In this document: positions 10,201 to 17,512 of the stretch, one piece after another | Layout of the letters: each line of letters begins with the position of its first letter | Numbering within the stretch: position 1 is the first letter of the stretch | From: Batkoa obscura | Taxonomy: Eukaryota; Entomophthoromycota; Entomophthoromycetes; Entomophthorales; Batkoaceae | Length of the DNA: 29,380 nucleotides | NCBI GenBank assembly: GCA_030770535.1 | Contig: JASVEC010000224.1 | Span: 1 to 29,380 of the forward strand | Direction of reading: 5' to 3' | The notes under the pieces: model-generated | The model's input: the letters and a program-made list of their open reading frames with translations, nothing else | What the model was told of the DNA's origin: nothing | Database searches by the model: none | Made by a program: the position numbers and the translations under genes

Positions 10201-11115
10201 CCATAGTGAGATCTCAGTATCTAATACTATCTGTGACTTAGGCGGTATTAATAAGTTCTTAGGAGAAATAACGGGAATTCCAGACTGTTTATATGCTATC
10301 TCTGGATATTGATGAATTACGGATTCTGATCCGCAGAGAGTGACATCAATTAATTTATTGTTGGTCCGATAGTTCATTATACGGCAGCCAGGAGATTTAT
10401 TGTTTATCATATTGATAGATAGGTCTCTTGGTTTATTGTAGTACATTGGGATGGATTGATCTAATATTTTTAAGATATTTTGATCGTACAACAATTGACA
10501 ACCGTGTTTCACAAAGAATTCGGTGCCTAGGAGGAAGTCATAACCTTCACTTTCTAATACTATTGCTGGAAAGGCTAAGGTTAGTTTTCCAAATTTGATT
10601 GGTATTGATGAGTATGCTCCTAGCGCTGTAGTAGTTCCAGTTCCAGCTGTACCAAAGGTGTCTGAGCAATCTATATCTGGTTTAAAGGATAATCGTTTTA
10701 CCAGACGACTCGATATGAAATTGATAGGAGCTCCACTATCTAATATGATGCGTACATTCTTTTTATAAATTGACGCATTGATGTAAGTACAATCGATGGA
10801 GTTAGCTTTGTCATCGAGGTTTACTAAAAGAATCTGTTTATTTGGATTCTGGTATTCTCTAATAATTTTTCTAAATGCAATTGCTAAGTCTGATTCTCCA
10901 GTTAAGATCTTGTCTAGCGGGATTGGGATCGTAACATTGGTTAACCACTGATGCGTGTTATCTAGTTCGCTTTGTGTGAGGGATAGTTTAGATAAATCGG
11001 ATAATTGTGAGATGTAAGGTTTGGAGATCTCGTTCATTGGAATCGAATCAGGAGCATTAATAGAGTTATCAGGTAGCTTGAAAATTCGAGGTGGAATGAC
11101 TTTAGGGATTTCCAC
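7282..11115 (-). CDS. pol: Ty3/gypsy pol: protease, RT, RNase H, integrase
   Basis: A 1,277-residue reading frame counted from position 11115; the frame is open further upstream and has no needed ATG of its own. Order of parts: an aspartic protease with ILDSGAP (D near residue 126); reverse transcriptase with VVMDYRKLNKI, FSAMDLISGYWQ and the active-site YLDD (about 9305-9318); RNase H with HTDAS and the TDH motif; integrase with an H-H-C-C zinc-binding region (GHSAFQKT ... NCDVC) and the catalytic D-D-E set (SIDVIGPL, LTDNAANF, PETNGMVERVNG). The C-terminal KWDGPYEVI is a GPY/F-type module. Pol lies one frame back from gag, as is known for elements that express Gag-Pol by -1 frameshifting. 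An RGRPKKKR stretch, AT-hook- or NLS-like, lies just upstream in the open pol frame. Confidence 0.95.
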   Translation of the reverse strand: MEIPKVIPPRIFKLPDNSINAPDSIPMNEISKPYISQLSDLSKLSLTQSELDNTHQWLTNVTIPIPLDKILTGESDLAIAFRKIIREYQNPNKQILLVNLDDKANSIDCTYINASIYKKNVRIILDSGAPINFISSRLVKRLSFKPDIDCSDTFGTAGTGTTTALGAYSSIPIKFGKLTLAFPAIVLESEGYDFLLGTEFFVKHGCQLLYDQNILKILDQSIPMYYNKPRDLSINMINNKSPGCRIMNYRTNNKLIDVTLCGSESVIHQYPEIAYKQSGIPVISPKNLLIPPKSQIVLDTEISLWIPKEFHLSIYSIEGVSQLEPLTMPGILGNNMNETIKLLLANITKKEINISRGQQIGTIYVENNALINTFSKFATLEEFQIHEEAPNNQALFVEKDTINHLNQDEQLQFYKLLEEYKDIFATSEEDIGCARNTKHKVYTCDSLPVATKAYRKSQSELKAEREEVQKLLRLGLIIPSNSPWASPLMIVKKKDGTNRVVMDYRKLNKITKKDVYPLPRIDDAVDRLQGAKYFSAMDLISGYWQVEMDPEDQEKCALITSEGLFQPTRMPQGLSNAPATFQRLMDNTLGDLKLSCVLIYLDDLNVFSRTFIDHLTHLKAVFERLRQANLKLKPKKCSFFQTSLEFLGYKVSDKGLAPIPNKLDAVKELLPPTTMREVQVFLGLMNYYRRFIKDFSNLATPLFQLLKKEVKFQWKEEHQQAFEELRNKLLNAPVLMFPNFSKPFSLHTDASLTAVGGVLSQLDDNNCEHPIAYTSRTLSKHERNYTTTEKECLAIIHAIKAFRPYIYGTHFTVITDHVSLKWLYSITNPEGRLARWALKLQSYSFDIVYKPGKDHQNADGLSRLPRICLATPIDDDLYNLLGNKDKWPQQQPELKQWLEKNAQNIIVRDNALYKKIKGTYIPYIRPSSRLSACQQFHDVICGHSAFQKTYDTMKVSCYWESMIPDLEDFINNCDVCKREQSKIKATAYKFILPKHAFHTVSIDVIGPLCEASSVRGNKFIVVAIDHLTKWVEAKAIPNQTSFHISKFIYEDIICRHGSPQVILTDNAANFVNLVLPKLARLMAIKHSTAAPYHPETNGMVERVNGTLVRILRKLAFDKTSSWDEYLHSAILAYRYSVHSITKKSPFVMLYGRHPGLPISFAPLIVRQEEMSPDMYLLKLTKKLIAIQVDAFNALTDSKTRRYRQDISRLPRLAVFKVGDIVHLYPSYNQSRKNKLALKWDGPYEVIHKHLYDSYSIKHKRTSVIYNRVHAKFLKSAM

Positions 11116-11291
11116 AACAGGAACTCTTTTCTTTTTAGGTCTACCACGAATTCGCGAAGGAAGTGCTAGGATGAGGGTAGAGGGGTCAAATTTTGAAAGC
11201 GTATTAACTTTAAGGTCTAATCCAGTGCTATCATCTGGATCAGGAGGAATTTTTAACTTCGTGGAAGGGGGATCCTCATTTATCCTCCCAC

Positions 11292-13808
11292 TTAGAAGTT
11301 TTTTGACTCGTTATCGGAGTCGACAAACTTCTCAGTATCATCGCCTTCAGTATCGTTATAATTGAGGTGATTTATTTGTTTATTTTTATTGAAACGTTCA
11401 TTGTTGCGAACATTCTTTTCGAAATAATATTTAAAAATACCATTTTCTGGCTTTGGTTCAGTGCAGTTAACGGTAATGTGTCCATATTCACCACAGTTCC
11501 AGCATCCAGTAAATACTCGAGATTTACGATGGTTGGAGTAGTGTTGTTGAGTGATGGTAAAACAATGAAGGTATTCGTTGTTGTCCATCCCTTTATCTAT
11601 GTGATTAACATATAATTTCTTGGGTCTAACTTCACTTTTTGGACTTCCAAGGTATAATTCTAAAATCTCTATCATCTGTGTAACGTTGGTGATGTTATGG
11701 TGAGGATCTAGAAAAAGGCATGCGATATGACTTGGAAGGTTTCGCTGGAAGGCCAGGCGGAGGTCTGTAACGCTTAACTTTCCACAGGAAATTAAGGCAT
11801 TAGCACGATTTCTTACGTTTGTAATGAAACTCTCAAGTTTATTTTCGTCGTCTAAACGTAAAGATAAGAGGGCTGCCTTTTTTGCTTCCATTTTTACATC
11901 GGAATCATAATGGTCTATAAACGCCTTTTTGAAGGAATCCCAATTACTGCGTAAGTCGTCAGGTAAAGTCATGCACCAAGAAAGTTCATTTGTTTGTAGT
12001 TGACCTAAAAGGCATTGAGGACGACATTCATAGGTCCAGTTGTTAGCATCGAGATGAACTTCTAGAGCTTTAATGAAGGTAGTAGCAGTAATTTCACTTG
12101 GATTGAATAAAAGACTAAAATTAAACTTTGTGTTAACAGGTTGGGAGCTTCTTGGGTAGTTGTGGCGGTGTGTTGAGAAGCTATGTGATTTTGGATCGTT
12201 ACCAGAAGGTCCAGGATGACTAAAATAAGCGTCATGGGTATTGTGTGATATACCATGATCATGTTGAACAGTAATCGGATCGGCTTGTACGTAGTGAGGT
12301 GAAGATTTCTCATAGGGTATATGTTGAGCGATTTGAGGGGCAATATGTGATGACTTATTTTTGTTAAAAGGATTGGCTAGGTTGACTTCAGCATAAGATT
12401 GTACACGAGGTCGTATTGGATCAGCGTTAGATCCTGTAGCAGGATTTCTTGAGTAAATACCATCAGTAGGTACAGCAGTCATTCTAGGATTTGATTGGGG
12501 TAGGTATGTGGAAACTTGGGGAGAGTTCTCTTCTTTCTTTGTTTGATCATCCGGTTGTACCAAGTGAACAAACCCATGATACTTATGGTTTATTTGATAT
12601 TCAGTACCAAAGATAGATTCTGTGGCACTATCACCCAGATCATACATATTGTATCTTGGAACGTCTCTGTAACTCGAGAGTCTGGAGGGAGGTGCTGAAA
12701 CAGCAATACGCTCCTTTCTACAATTGCAAGAAGATGCCTTGATTTGGTTAGTATTTGAAGCTACCTTAGTCTGAAGAAGAATGAGCTCTTCTCTGGTACT
12801 CTGTATGTTACGCGAGATTTCCTCCCAGTCAACTACTGTTTGTTCTTTGTCCAGTCTAATTTGTTCCTTCAAATTATTATTGGAGGTGATAAGCTGGCTA
12901 ATGGTAGTCACTTGTTGAGCCATTTGTTCATTACAAACAGCTAAATCTTGTTCTAAAGCCAAGATTCTAGCATCTTTGGTTGAAGTAGATGGAGGGGATT
13001 GTTCAATACAGGATAAGCGGTGATTATACTCTTTGAATTTATTCATTAGCGATCTGTGGAGTTCTGCGAAAGTGGCTTTTGTTTTTCCGTCAATATCTGA
13101 GATTCTTTCAGTAGTATGGTCATTGATCTCAGTGAGGGAAAGGTTGATCTCATCGGAGATTTTAACAAGTTCAGAATGTAGAGCAGTATCGAGCTGACGT
13201 AATTCAGCTTTGAGATCTCCTACTTCTCTTACTAACTCTCTGTGGGCTTCATAGGTAACGGTGTTATTGAGTCTTTGATTGAGCTCATTTAACTTACTAA
13301 CATGGAGTTCATTTGAAGGGGCGATGACACCACTCTTTTGGTTACTGATCATGGAAAGGTTGTTAACCGTAGCTAAAAGTGAGCTTAAAGAGGTAGACAA
13401 TTCATTGTTATGAATTGAAAGACGGTCGAGTTCACCAACCATCTGGATGAGTTTGTTGTGCAGGAACTCTACTAGATATTGTTGAACGTGGGAAAGGGTA
13501 GGTACCGTTTGGTACTGGGCACGAAAATTGATTTGAGTACTGGAGCCACTATTTTGGTATTGTCTCCAAGCGGAGAGGTCACCATCAAGGACGTGCATAG
13601 GGACAGCTCCGTAGGTAACGACTGAGTTTACAACGTGAGGAGGTAGTGCAGCTTGATTTAAAGCAGCAGTTTCTATTTCTGGGGTCAGAACACTAGCTTC
13701 CTCTTCATCACTACTACCCATGTCGTATTCAGTGATGATCAACTGTTGACGGTTATCAAGAAGGTATTTTGAGTCCGCAAAATAAGGTACAAGACCATTG
13801 TCGACCAT
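11292..13808 (-). CDS. gag: Ty3/gypsy gag with long coiled coil and zinc knuckle
   Basis: An 838-residue ORF from the ATG at 13808, 129 bp inside the 5' LTR. Residues 1-100 are mixed, with an acidic patch (GSSDEEEA). Residues about 105-355 are rich in heptad-like L/I/V spacing and charged residues, predicting a long coiled coil. Residues about 360-590 are low in hydrophobics and rich in S, P, H and N, probably disordered. A retrotransposon Gag/capsid-like region follows (about 590-745, with the helix-rich TFIKALEVHLDANNWTY). A CCHC zinc knuckle near residue 768 reads CWNCGEYGHITVNC. Gag is the structural shell protein that packages element RNA. At 838 residues it is much longer than the Gag of many fungal Ty3/gypsy elements, mainly because of the coiled coil and linker. 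Confidence 0.9.
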   Translation of the reverse strand: MVDNGLVPYFADSKYLLDNRQQLIITEYDMGSSDEEEASVLTPEIETAALNQAALPPHVVNSVVTYGAVPMHVLDGDLSAWRQYQNSGSSTQINFRAQYQTVPTLSHVQQYLVEFLHNKLIQMVGELDRLSIHNNELSTSLSSLLATVNNLSMISNQKSGVIAPSNELHVSKLNELNQRLNNTVTYEAHRELVREVGDLKAELRQLDTALHSELVKISDEINLSLTEINDHTTERISDIDGKTKATFAELHRSLMNKFKEYNHRLSCIEQSPPSTSTKDARILALEQDLAVCNEQMAQQVTTISQLITSNNNLKEQIRLDKEQTVVDWEEISRNIQSTREELILLQTKVASNTNQIKASSCNCRKERIAVSAPPSRLSSYRDVPRYNMYDLGDSATESIFGTEYQINHKYHGFVHLVQPDDQTKKEENSPQVSTYLPQSNPRMTAVPTDGIYSRNPATGSNADPIRPRVQSYAEVNLANPFNKNKSSHIAPQIAQHIPYEKSSPHYVQADPITVQHDHGISHNTHDAYFSHPGPSGNDPKSHSFSTHRHNYPRSSQPVNTKFNFSLLFNPSEITATTFIKALEVHLDANNWTYECRPQCLLGQLQTNELSWCMTLPDDLRSNWDSFKKAFIDHYDSDVKMEAKKAALLSLRLDDENKLESFITNVRNRANALISCGKLSVTDLRLAFQRNLPSHIACLFLDPHHNITNVTQMIEILELYLGSPKSEVRPKKLYVNHIDKGMDNNEYLHCFTITQQHYSNHRKSRVFTGCWNCGEYGHITVNCTEPKPENGIFKYYFEKNVRNNERFNKNKQINHLNYNDTEGDDTEKFVDSDNESKNF
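11298..11304 (-). promoter_or_regulatory. Candidate -1 frameshift slippery site at the gag/pol junction
   Basis: On the minus strand the heptamer A AAA AAC (X XXY YYZ form, in gag phase) lies one codon ahead of the gag stop, and the pol frame is the -1 frame. This is the family's known read-through strategy. I have not established a downstream stimulatory structure. Confidence 0.5.
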
Positions 13809-13917
13809 AGTTGAGAATTAAGGAGGTTAAGGGGGTTTTTCTTTGTTTGGGGTGGTTACGCGGTAAGGACCGTAAAGGAAAGATTATAAAGGCTATCTAA
13901 AATAGTTATAAGAGCTT

Positions 13918-13935
13918 TCCCAGTTATGAGCGCCA
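13918..13935 (-). other. Primer-binding site of the LTR element
   Basis: On the minus strand the 5' LTR is followed by two T residues and then TGGCGCTCATAACTGGG. The leading TGG pairs with a tRNA CCA end. The implied tRNA would end ...GCGCCA, a discriminator G as found in tRNA-Ser or tRNA-Asp. The tRNA itself is not identified. Confidence 0.7.
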
Positions 13936-13937
13936 AA

Positions 13938-14337
13938 TGTGAAATCTGGTACTCAGGGTTTGGAGTCAAGAACAGCTATTGCTGGGTTGACTACACTATA
14001 AGTCAAAAGGTCTTAGTTTATGTGACTAAGATAGACTTGGGTTATGAGGAATAGCACGTAATAGGTTACAAGCTATATAAGACAAATAGAATAGACAATA
14101 CTAATGTAAAATCTATGTAAAATACTATTAAGAAAACTTAGTGGCTTTATTAAATGTTCGAGATATCAGGGATTAATTCAGTTAAAAAGCCTCGAACTAT
14201 TATATTCTGTAAACTCTTTTATACTCTGAAAAGTATAAGTATCAAAATGAGAAGATAATATTCTTTTGGGTGGAACTAGAAATTCTCATAACAAATCAAA
14301 ATAATTAACCATGGGACTGACAAAGCGATATTTCACA
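13938..14337 (-). repeat. 5' LTR of the Ty3/gypsy element
   Basis: The 400-bp partner of 6785-7184, identical by eye. A TATAAAAG box on the minus strand at 14216-14223 is a plausible element promoter. Its outer end is followed by ACTT, the target duplication. Confidence 0.95.
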
Positions 14338-14355
14338 ACTTGTTATTTAAATGCC

Positions 14356-14394
14356 ATTATTTATTAAGTCATTATTTATTAAGTCATTATTTAT
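14356..14394. repeat. Short tandem repeat between two LTRs
   Basis: The 15-bp unit ATTATTTATTAAGTC is repeated about 2.6 times in the 64 bp that separate the full element from the solo LTR. Confidence 0.8.
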
Positions 14395-14401
14395 ATAAAG
14401 A

Positions 14402-14801
14402 TGTGAAATATCGCTTTGTCAATCCCATGGTTAGTTATTTTGATTTGTTATGAGAATTTCTAGTTCCACCCAAAAGAATATTATCTTCTCATTTTGATAC
14501 TTATACTTTTCAGAGTATAAAAGAGTTTACAGAGTATAATAGTTCGAGGCTTTTTAACTGAATTAATCCGTGATATCTCGAACATTTAATAAAGCCACTA
14601 AGTTTTCTTAATAGTATTTTACATAGATTTTACATTAGTATTGTCTATTCTATTTGTCTTATATAGCTTATAACCTATTACGTGCTATTCCTCATAATCC
14701 AAGTCTATCTTAGTCACATAAACTAAGACCTTTCGACTTATAGTGTAGTCAACCCAGCAATAGCTGTTCTTGACTCCAAACCCTGAGTAACAGATTTCAC
14801 A
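14402..14801 (+). mobile_element. Solo LTR of the same Ty3/gypsy family, opposite orientation
   Basis: A 400-bp copy of the LTR in inverted orientation relative to the full element, with the same TGTGAAAT/TTTCACA ends. It has about eight differences from the full element's LTRs, roughly 2 percent. The 4 bp AAGA stands on both flanks (14398-14401 and 14802-14805), so it is a target-duplicated insertion that later lost its interior by LTR-LTR recombination. It is older than the neighbouring full element. Confidence 0.9.
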
Positions 14802-14845
14802 AAGATAAAGAAGTAAAGCTTGAAAAAGTTGTAAAACTGATAGAA

Positions 14846-14954
14846 TATATGGGGATGTATTTTTGTATTTAAGAATCTTACTAACAAATTTTCCACTTAA
14901 ATAGCACTTAAAAAATGGAAAAAATAATGAAGTCAAAAAAGACACTCCCATATC
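14846..14954 (+). mobile_element. Family-1 MITE, copy g
   Basis: Forward copy starting ATATGGGGATGTATTTTTG and ending GACACTCCCATATC. It lies 44 bp beyond the solo LTR. Confidence 0.85.
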
Positions 14955-15022
14955 ATTCAAAACCATGAAATAAAAAGTAAGTACACATTAGCTTCCTTAT
15001 TTATTAGATTCACTGGGAGTAA

Positions 15023-15134
15023 TTATATAGAAAGATGCGTTTTTTTGTTCAAGAATCTTACTAACAATTTTTCCATTCAAATAGCATCTAAAAACAGAGA
15101 AAGTGATGAAACCAAAAAAAACACTCCAGTATAA
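15023..15134 (+). mobile_element. Family-1 MITE, copy h (diverged)
   Basis: Forward copy with worn ends (TATATAGAAAGATGCG and ACACTCCAGTATA). The middle, TTCAAGAATCTTACTAACAA, is clearly of the family. Confidence 0.7.
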
Positions 15135-15160
15135 ACAAATTCTATTTTTTATAAGAATAA

Positions 15161-15266
15161 TATATGGGGATGTATTTTTGTGTCTAAGAATTTTACTAAC
15201 AATTTTTCTGTTCAAATAGGATTTAAAAGATGGAAAAAGTAACAAAGCCAAAAAACATCCTCATAT
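15161..15266 (+). mobile_element. Family-1 MITE, copy i
   Basis: Forward copy 26 bp after copy h, starting TATATGGGGATGTATTTTTG and ending AAACATCCTCATATC. The inner AATAGCGCTT core has drifted to AATAGGATTT. Confidence 0.8.
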
Positions 15267-15736
15267 CTTTTAATATTTAAGTGTGTTATCATTTAAGCTT
15301 CTAGCTAATTTAGAAAAAAACCAAGTTAATAAAGGTGGTATGTTAAACAAAGATTCAAAATATTAGGTGATTTAAGCAAATTTATATTGAGGATCAAGAT
15401 GTTCGGCGATATTAGTAGGGGATAATTAATTGGGAGGAATAAACAATACCGATAAATGGCTATGAAAGTTCGAAAATTAAGCTTCACATTATTAATATGA
15501 AATTTTAACTATAAAATGTTTTTAAAATAGTTCTTTATAAAGCAGGTATAATTGTTTGGGGGAATGCTATAGAATCTTAATTATAGTGGATTAATAATAC
15601 TAATGTATATTGCTAAATTTAATTGGCTGAAAATTAGGGTTATTGATTTTCGAAATTTGTTTTACTAATAGCATAATAGCAATAAGTATAAATTATACAC
15701 CTTTAAATTTATTTTTTGCTATTACAAACTATAAAT
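15267..15736. other. Promoter-proximal gap upstream of glutathione synthetase
   Basis: 470 bp without an ORF or RNA gene, AT-rich. Apart from the TTACTAA motif at 15662-15668 (listed separately) I see nothing definable. Confidence 0.5.
15662..15668 (+). promoter_or_regulatory. Candidate Yap1/Pap1-type bZIP site
   Basis: TTACTAA, 69 bp ahead of the glutathione synthetase ATG, matches the oxidative-stress element bound by fungal Yap1/Pap1 family bZIP factors, which are known to regulate glutathione genes. A 7-mer of this composition is expected by chance in AT-rich DNA, so this is suggestive only. Confidence 0.3.
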
Positions 15737-17473
15737 ATGTTAAGTCAGCAACAAGAAAACCAATTGATCGAATTAAATCAGCTCTATTGCTTTAGTAACG
15801 GATTGACTATATTACCTCCTTACCCATTAACTGAAAACAATCAAAACAATGAAGATATTACTAACATTGTATCCAACGTTGTTCAAAAAGAAATCGGGTT
15901 AGTTTCATTGTCAACTCCAGCTCCGACAACCCTTTATCCAACACCATTTCCAAAAGAGTTATTTGAGCATTCTATTAAAATACAAACTATATTCAATGAG
16001 ATGGTAGATAAAATATCTTTAGATCAAGAATTTTTATTAAATACTTTGGAACCATTAATAGAAGTCGATGACTTTTTAAAAAATTTAATATTCATTTATA
16101 AGGAATTATATAATAATCAAAATATCAACAGAAGATTGGGTATTCATCGTTCCGATTATTTGTTACATTATGAAGATACTTTAAATAAGGAAATCAATAA
16201 CACTCAAGATGTTATTCAATTTTTTAAAACTGAAAAAGACAAATTTAAGTTGTATCAAGTAGAATTAAACACTATTGCCTCCTCATTTGCTGCTTTAAGT
16301 TCAAAAACTACATAACTACATAAGTAAGTCTATTTTGTTTATTTGTGTTCTTTATTTATGTTCTTTATGTAGGTTCCTCTCAGAAAGAACAGATAATTAT
16401 TTCAACTTGCTCCCTAAAGAACAAGGCGAAATACCAGATAACTCAGCATTAACTTCGATTGTTGATGGATTAGCAAAAACACACGAATTATACAACAATA
16501 AGGAGTAATATTAGTTTAATGTTTATATAGTCATATTTATTAATTTAATCTTAGTTCAGTCGTTTTATTTGTTGTTCAACCTAACGAGCGTAATATTTTT
16601 GACCAAAGACATATTGAGTTGGAGTTATTTGAAAAGTAATATCATTCTTAACTTTTATACTTTTTATTTATTTATTGTTTTATAGATATTCAATTAAAGT
16701 TATAAGAAAAACATTAAGTGATGTTTATAAACAAGCTAAAATTAATGAAGCTGATAACAATAAATTAATAATTGATGGTAACGAGATTAGTGTAATTTAT
16801 TTTCGCTCAGGATATAGTCCAAATGACTACCCAAGTAACAATGAATGGTTAGCAAGAAAGTTATTAGAGTCAAGTTATGCTTATAAATGTCCAAACTTAG
16901 CATACCAACTGGTTGGCTCTAAGAAAATACAACAGGTATTAGCTGATAAAGATATATTAAAAAAGTAATTTATTATTAATATCATGTTATAAATATTTAC
17001 CTTTATCTTATTCTAGGTTTATTAAAAATGAAAATGATTTTAACAACATTCAACAATGTTTTACAGGGTTATATCCAGTAGATGAAAGTAGCTTAAATTC
17101 AATAGCTAAAAAAGTCAAAAATTATGTAATGAAGCCATCAAGAGAAGGCGGAGGCAATAATTATTATGGTGAAGATATTTTAATACAATTAAACAAATTA
17201 AATGAAGAAGAAAAGAAAGCTTATATATTGATGGATAAAATTTTACCGCCTAAATTTCATAATAACAATTTAGGTTTAAGATTTGGAATACCAGCCTTAA
17301 AGGGGAACTTTGTGAGTGAATTAGGGATTTATGGAATTTATTTGCCATCCAATGATGACCAAAGTTTAATTAATAAATCTGGTGGCCATTTGTTACGTAC
17401 TAAATTGGACTCTAGTAATGAAGGTGGAGTAGCCGTAGGACATTCAGTAATTGATTCACCATTTTTAATTTAA
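15737..17473 (+). CDS. Glutathione synthetase, eukaryotic type, five exons, with one in-frame TAA
   Basis: Ligates glycine to gamma-glutamylcysteine using ATP, the last step of glutathione synthesis in the cytosol. Exons read by eye: 15737-16323, 16373-16504, 16555-16635, 16686-16964 and 17017-17473; introns are 49-52 bp. The translation is 511 codons plus stop, close to the family's usual 470-500. Family landmarks appear in order: TLYPTPFPKELFE, the GIHRSDYLLHY substrate region (near 140-150), ELNTIASSFAAL, QPNERNIFDQRHIE, the VIYFRSGYSPNDY loop, the glycine-rich ATP-grasp loop MKPSREGGGNNYYGED (near 398-413), and the VSELGIYGIYL ... GGHLLRTK ... GGVAVGHSV C-terminus. All splices keep phase. 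However, codon 193 (16313-16315) is TAA, set in otherwise good homology (SSKTT, stop, LHKFLSERT). This may be an inactivating mutation, an allele, a sequence error or read-through. The other host genes end in TAA, so a changed code is unlikely. Confidence 0.9.
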
Positions 17474-17512
17474 AATATAATAAAAAGATATATTTTAATT
17501 TATTTATATTGG

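Larger units (their letters stand above)
6785..14337 (-). mobile_element. Ty3/gypsy LTR retrotransposon, young and apparently whole
   Basis: A 7,553-bp element on the minus strand. It is bounded by two 400-bp LTRs (13938-14337 upstream, 6785-7184 downstream) that look identical by eye and have TGTGAAAT...ATTTCACA ends. The 4 bp ACTT occurs on both outer flanks (6781-6784 and 14338-14341), consistent with a target-site duplication. Inside, in order, are a primer-binding site, gag, pol (protease, reverse transcriptase, RNase H, integrase) and a polypurine tract. The domain order with integrase last places it in Ty3/gypsy (Metaviridae). A GPY/F-type end follows the integrase core, and I see no chromodomain after it. 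Identical LTRs and two long ORFs indicate a recent insertion. It lies inside a MITE cluster that was probably continuous before. Confidence 0.95.

Noticed and set aside
7469-12698. Several short plus-strand and off-frame ORFs of 60-114 codons across the gag-pol interior
   Set aside because: They are antisense or shifted shadows of the long gag and pol frames and have no recognisable domains.
14685-15251. Two minus-strand ORFs of 93 and 84 codons sharing peptides like FFKCYLSGKFVSKIL and KNTSPYI
   Set aside because: They run through family-1 MITE copies (and, in the first, the solo LTR). The peptide likeness comes from DNA repeat identity, not from coding constraint; the same strings are disrupted in other copies.
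16313-16315. Nuclear code reassignment of TAA as an explanation for the glutathione synthetase stop
   Set aside because: The other complete genes here appear to end at TAA at sensible family lengths, so TAA is still a stop in this genome.
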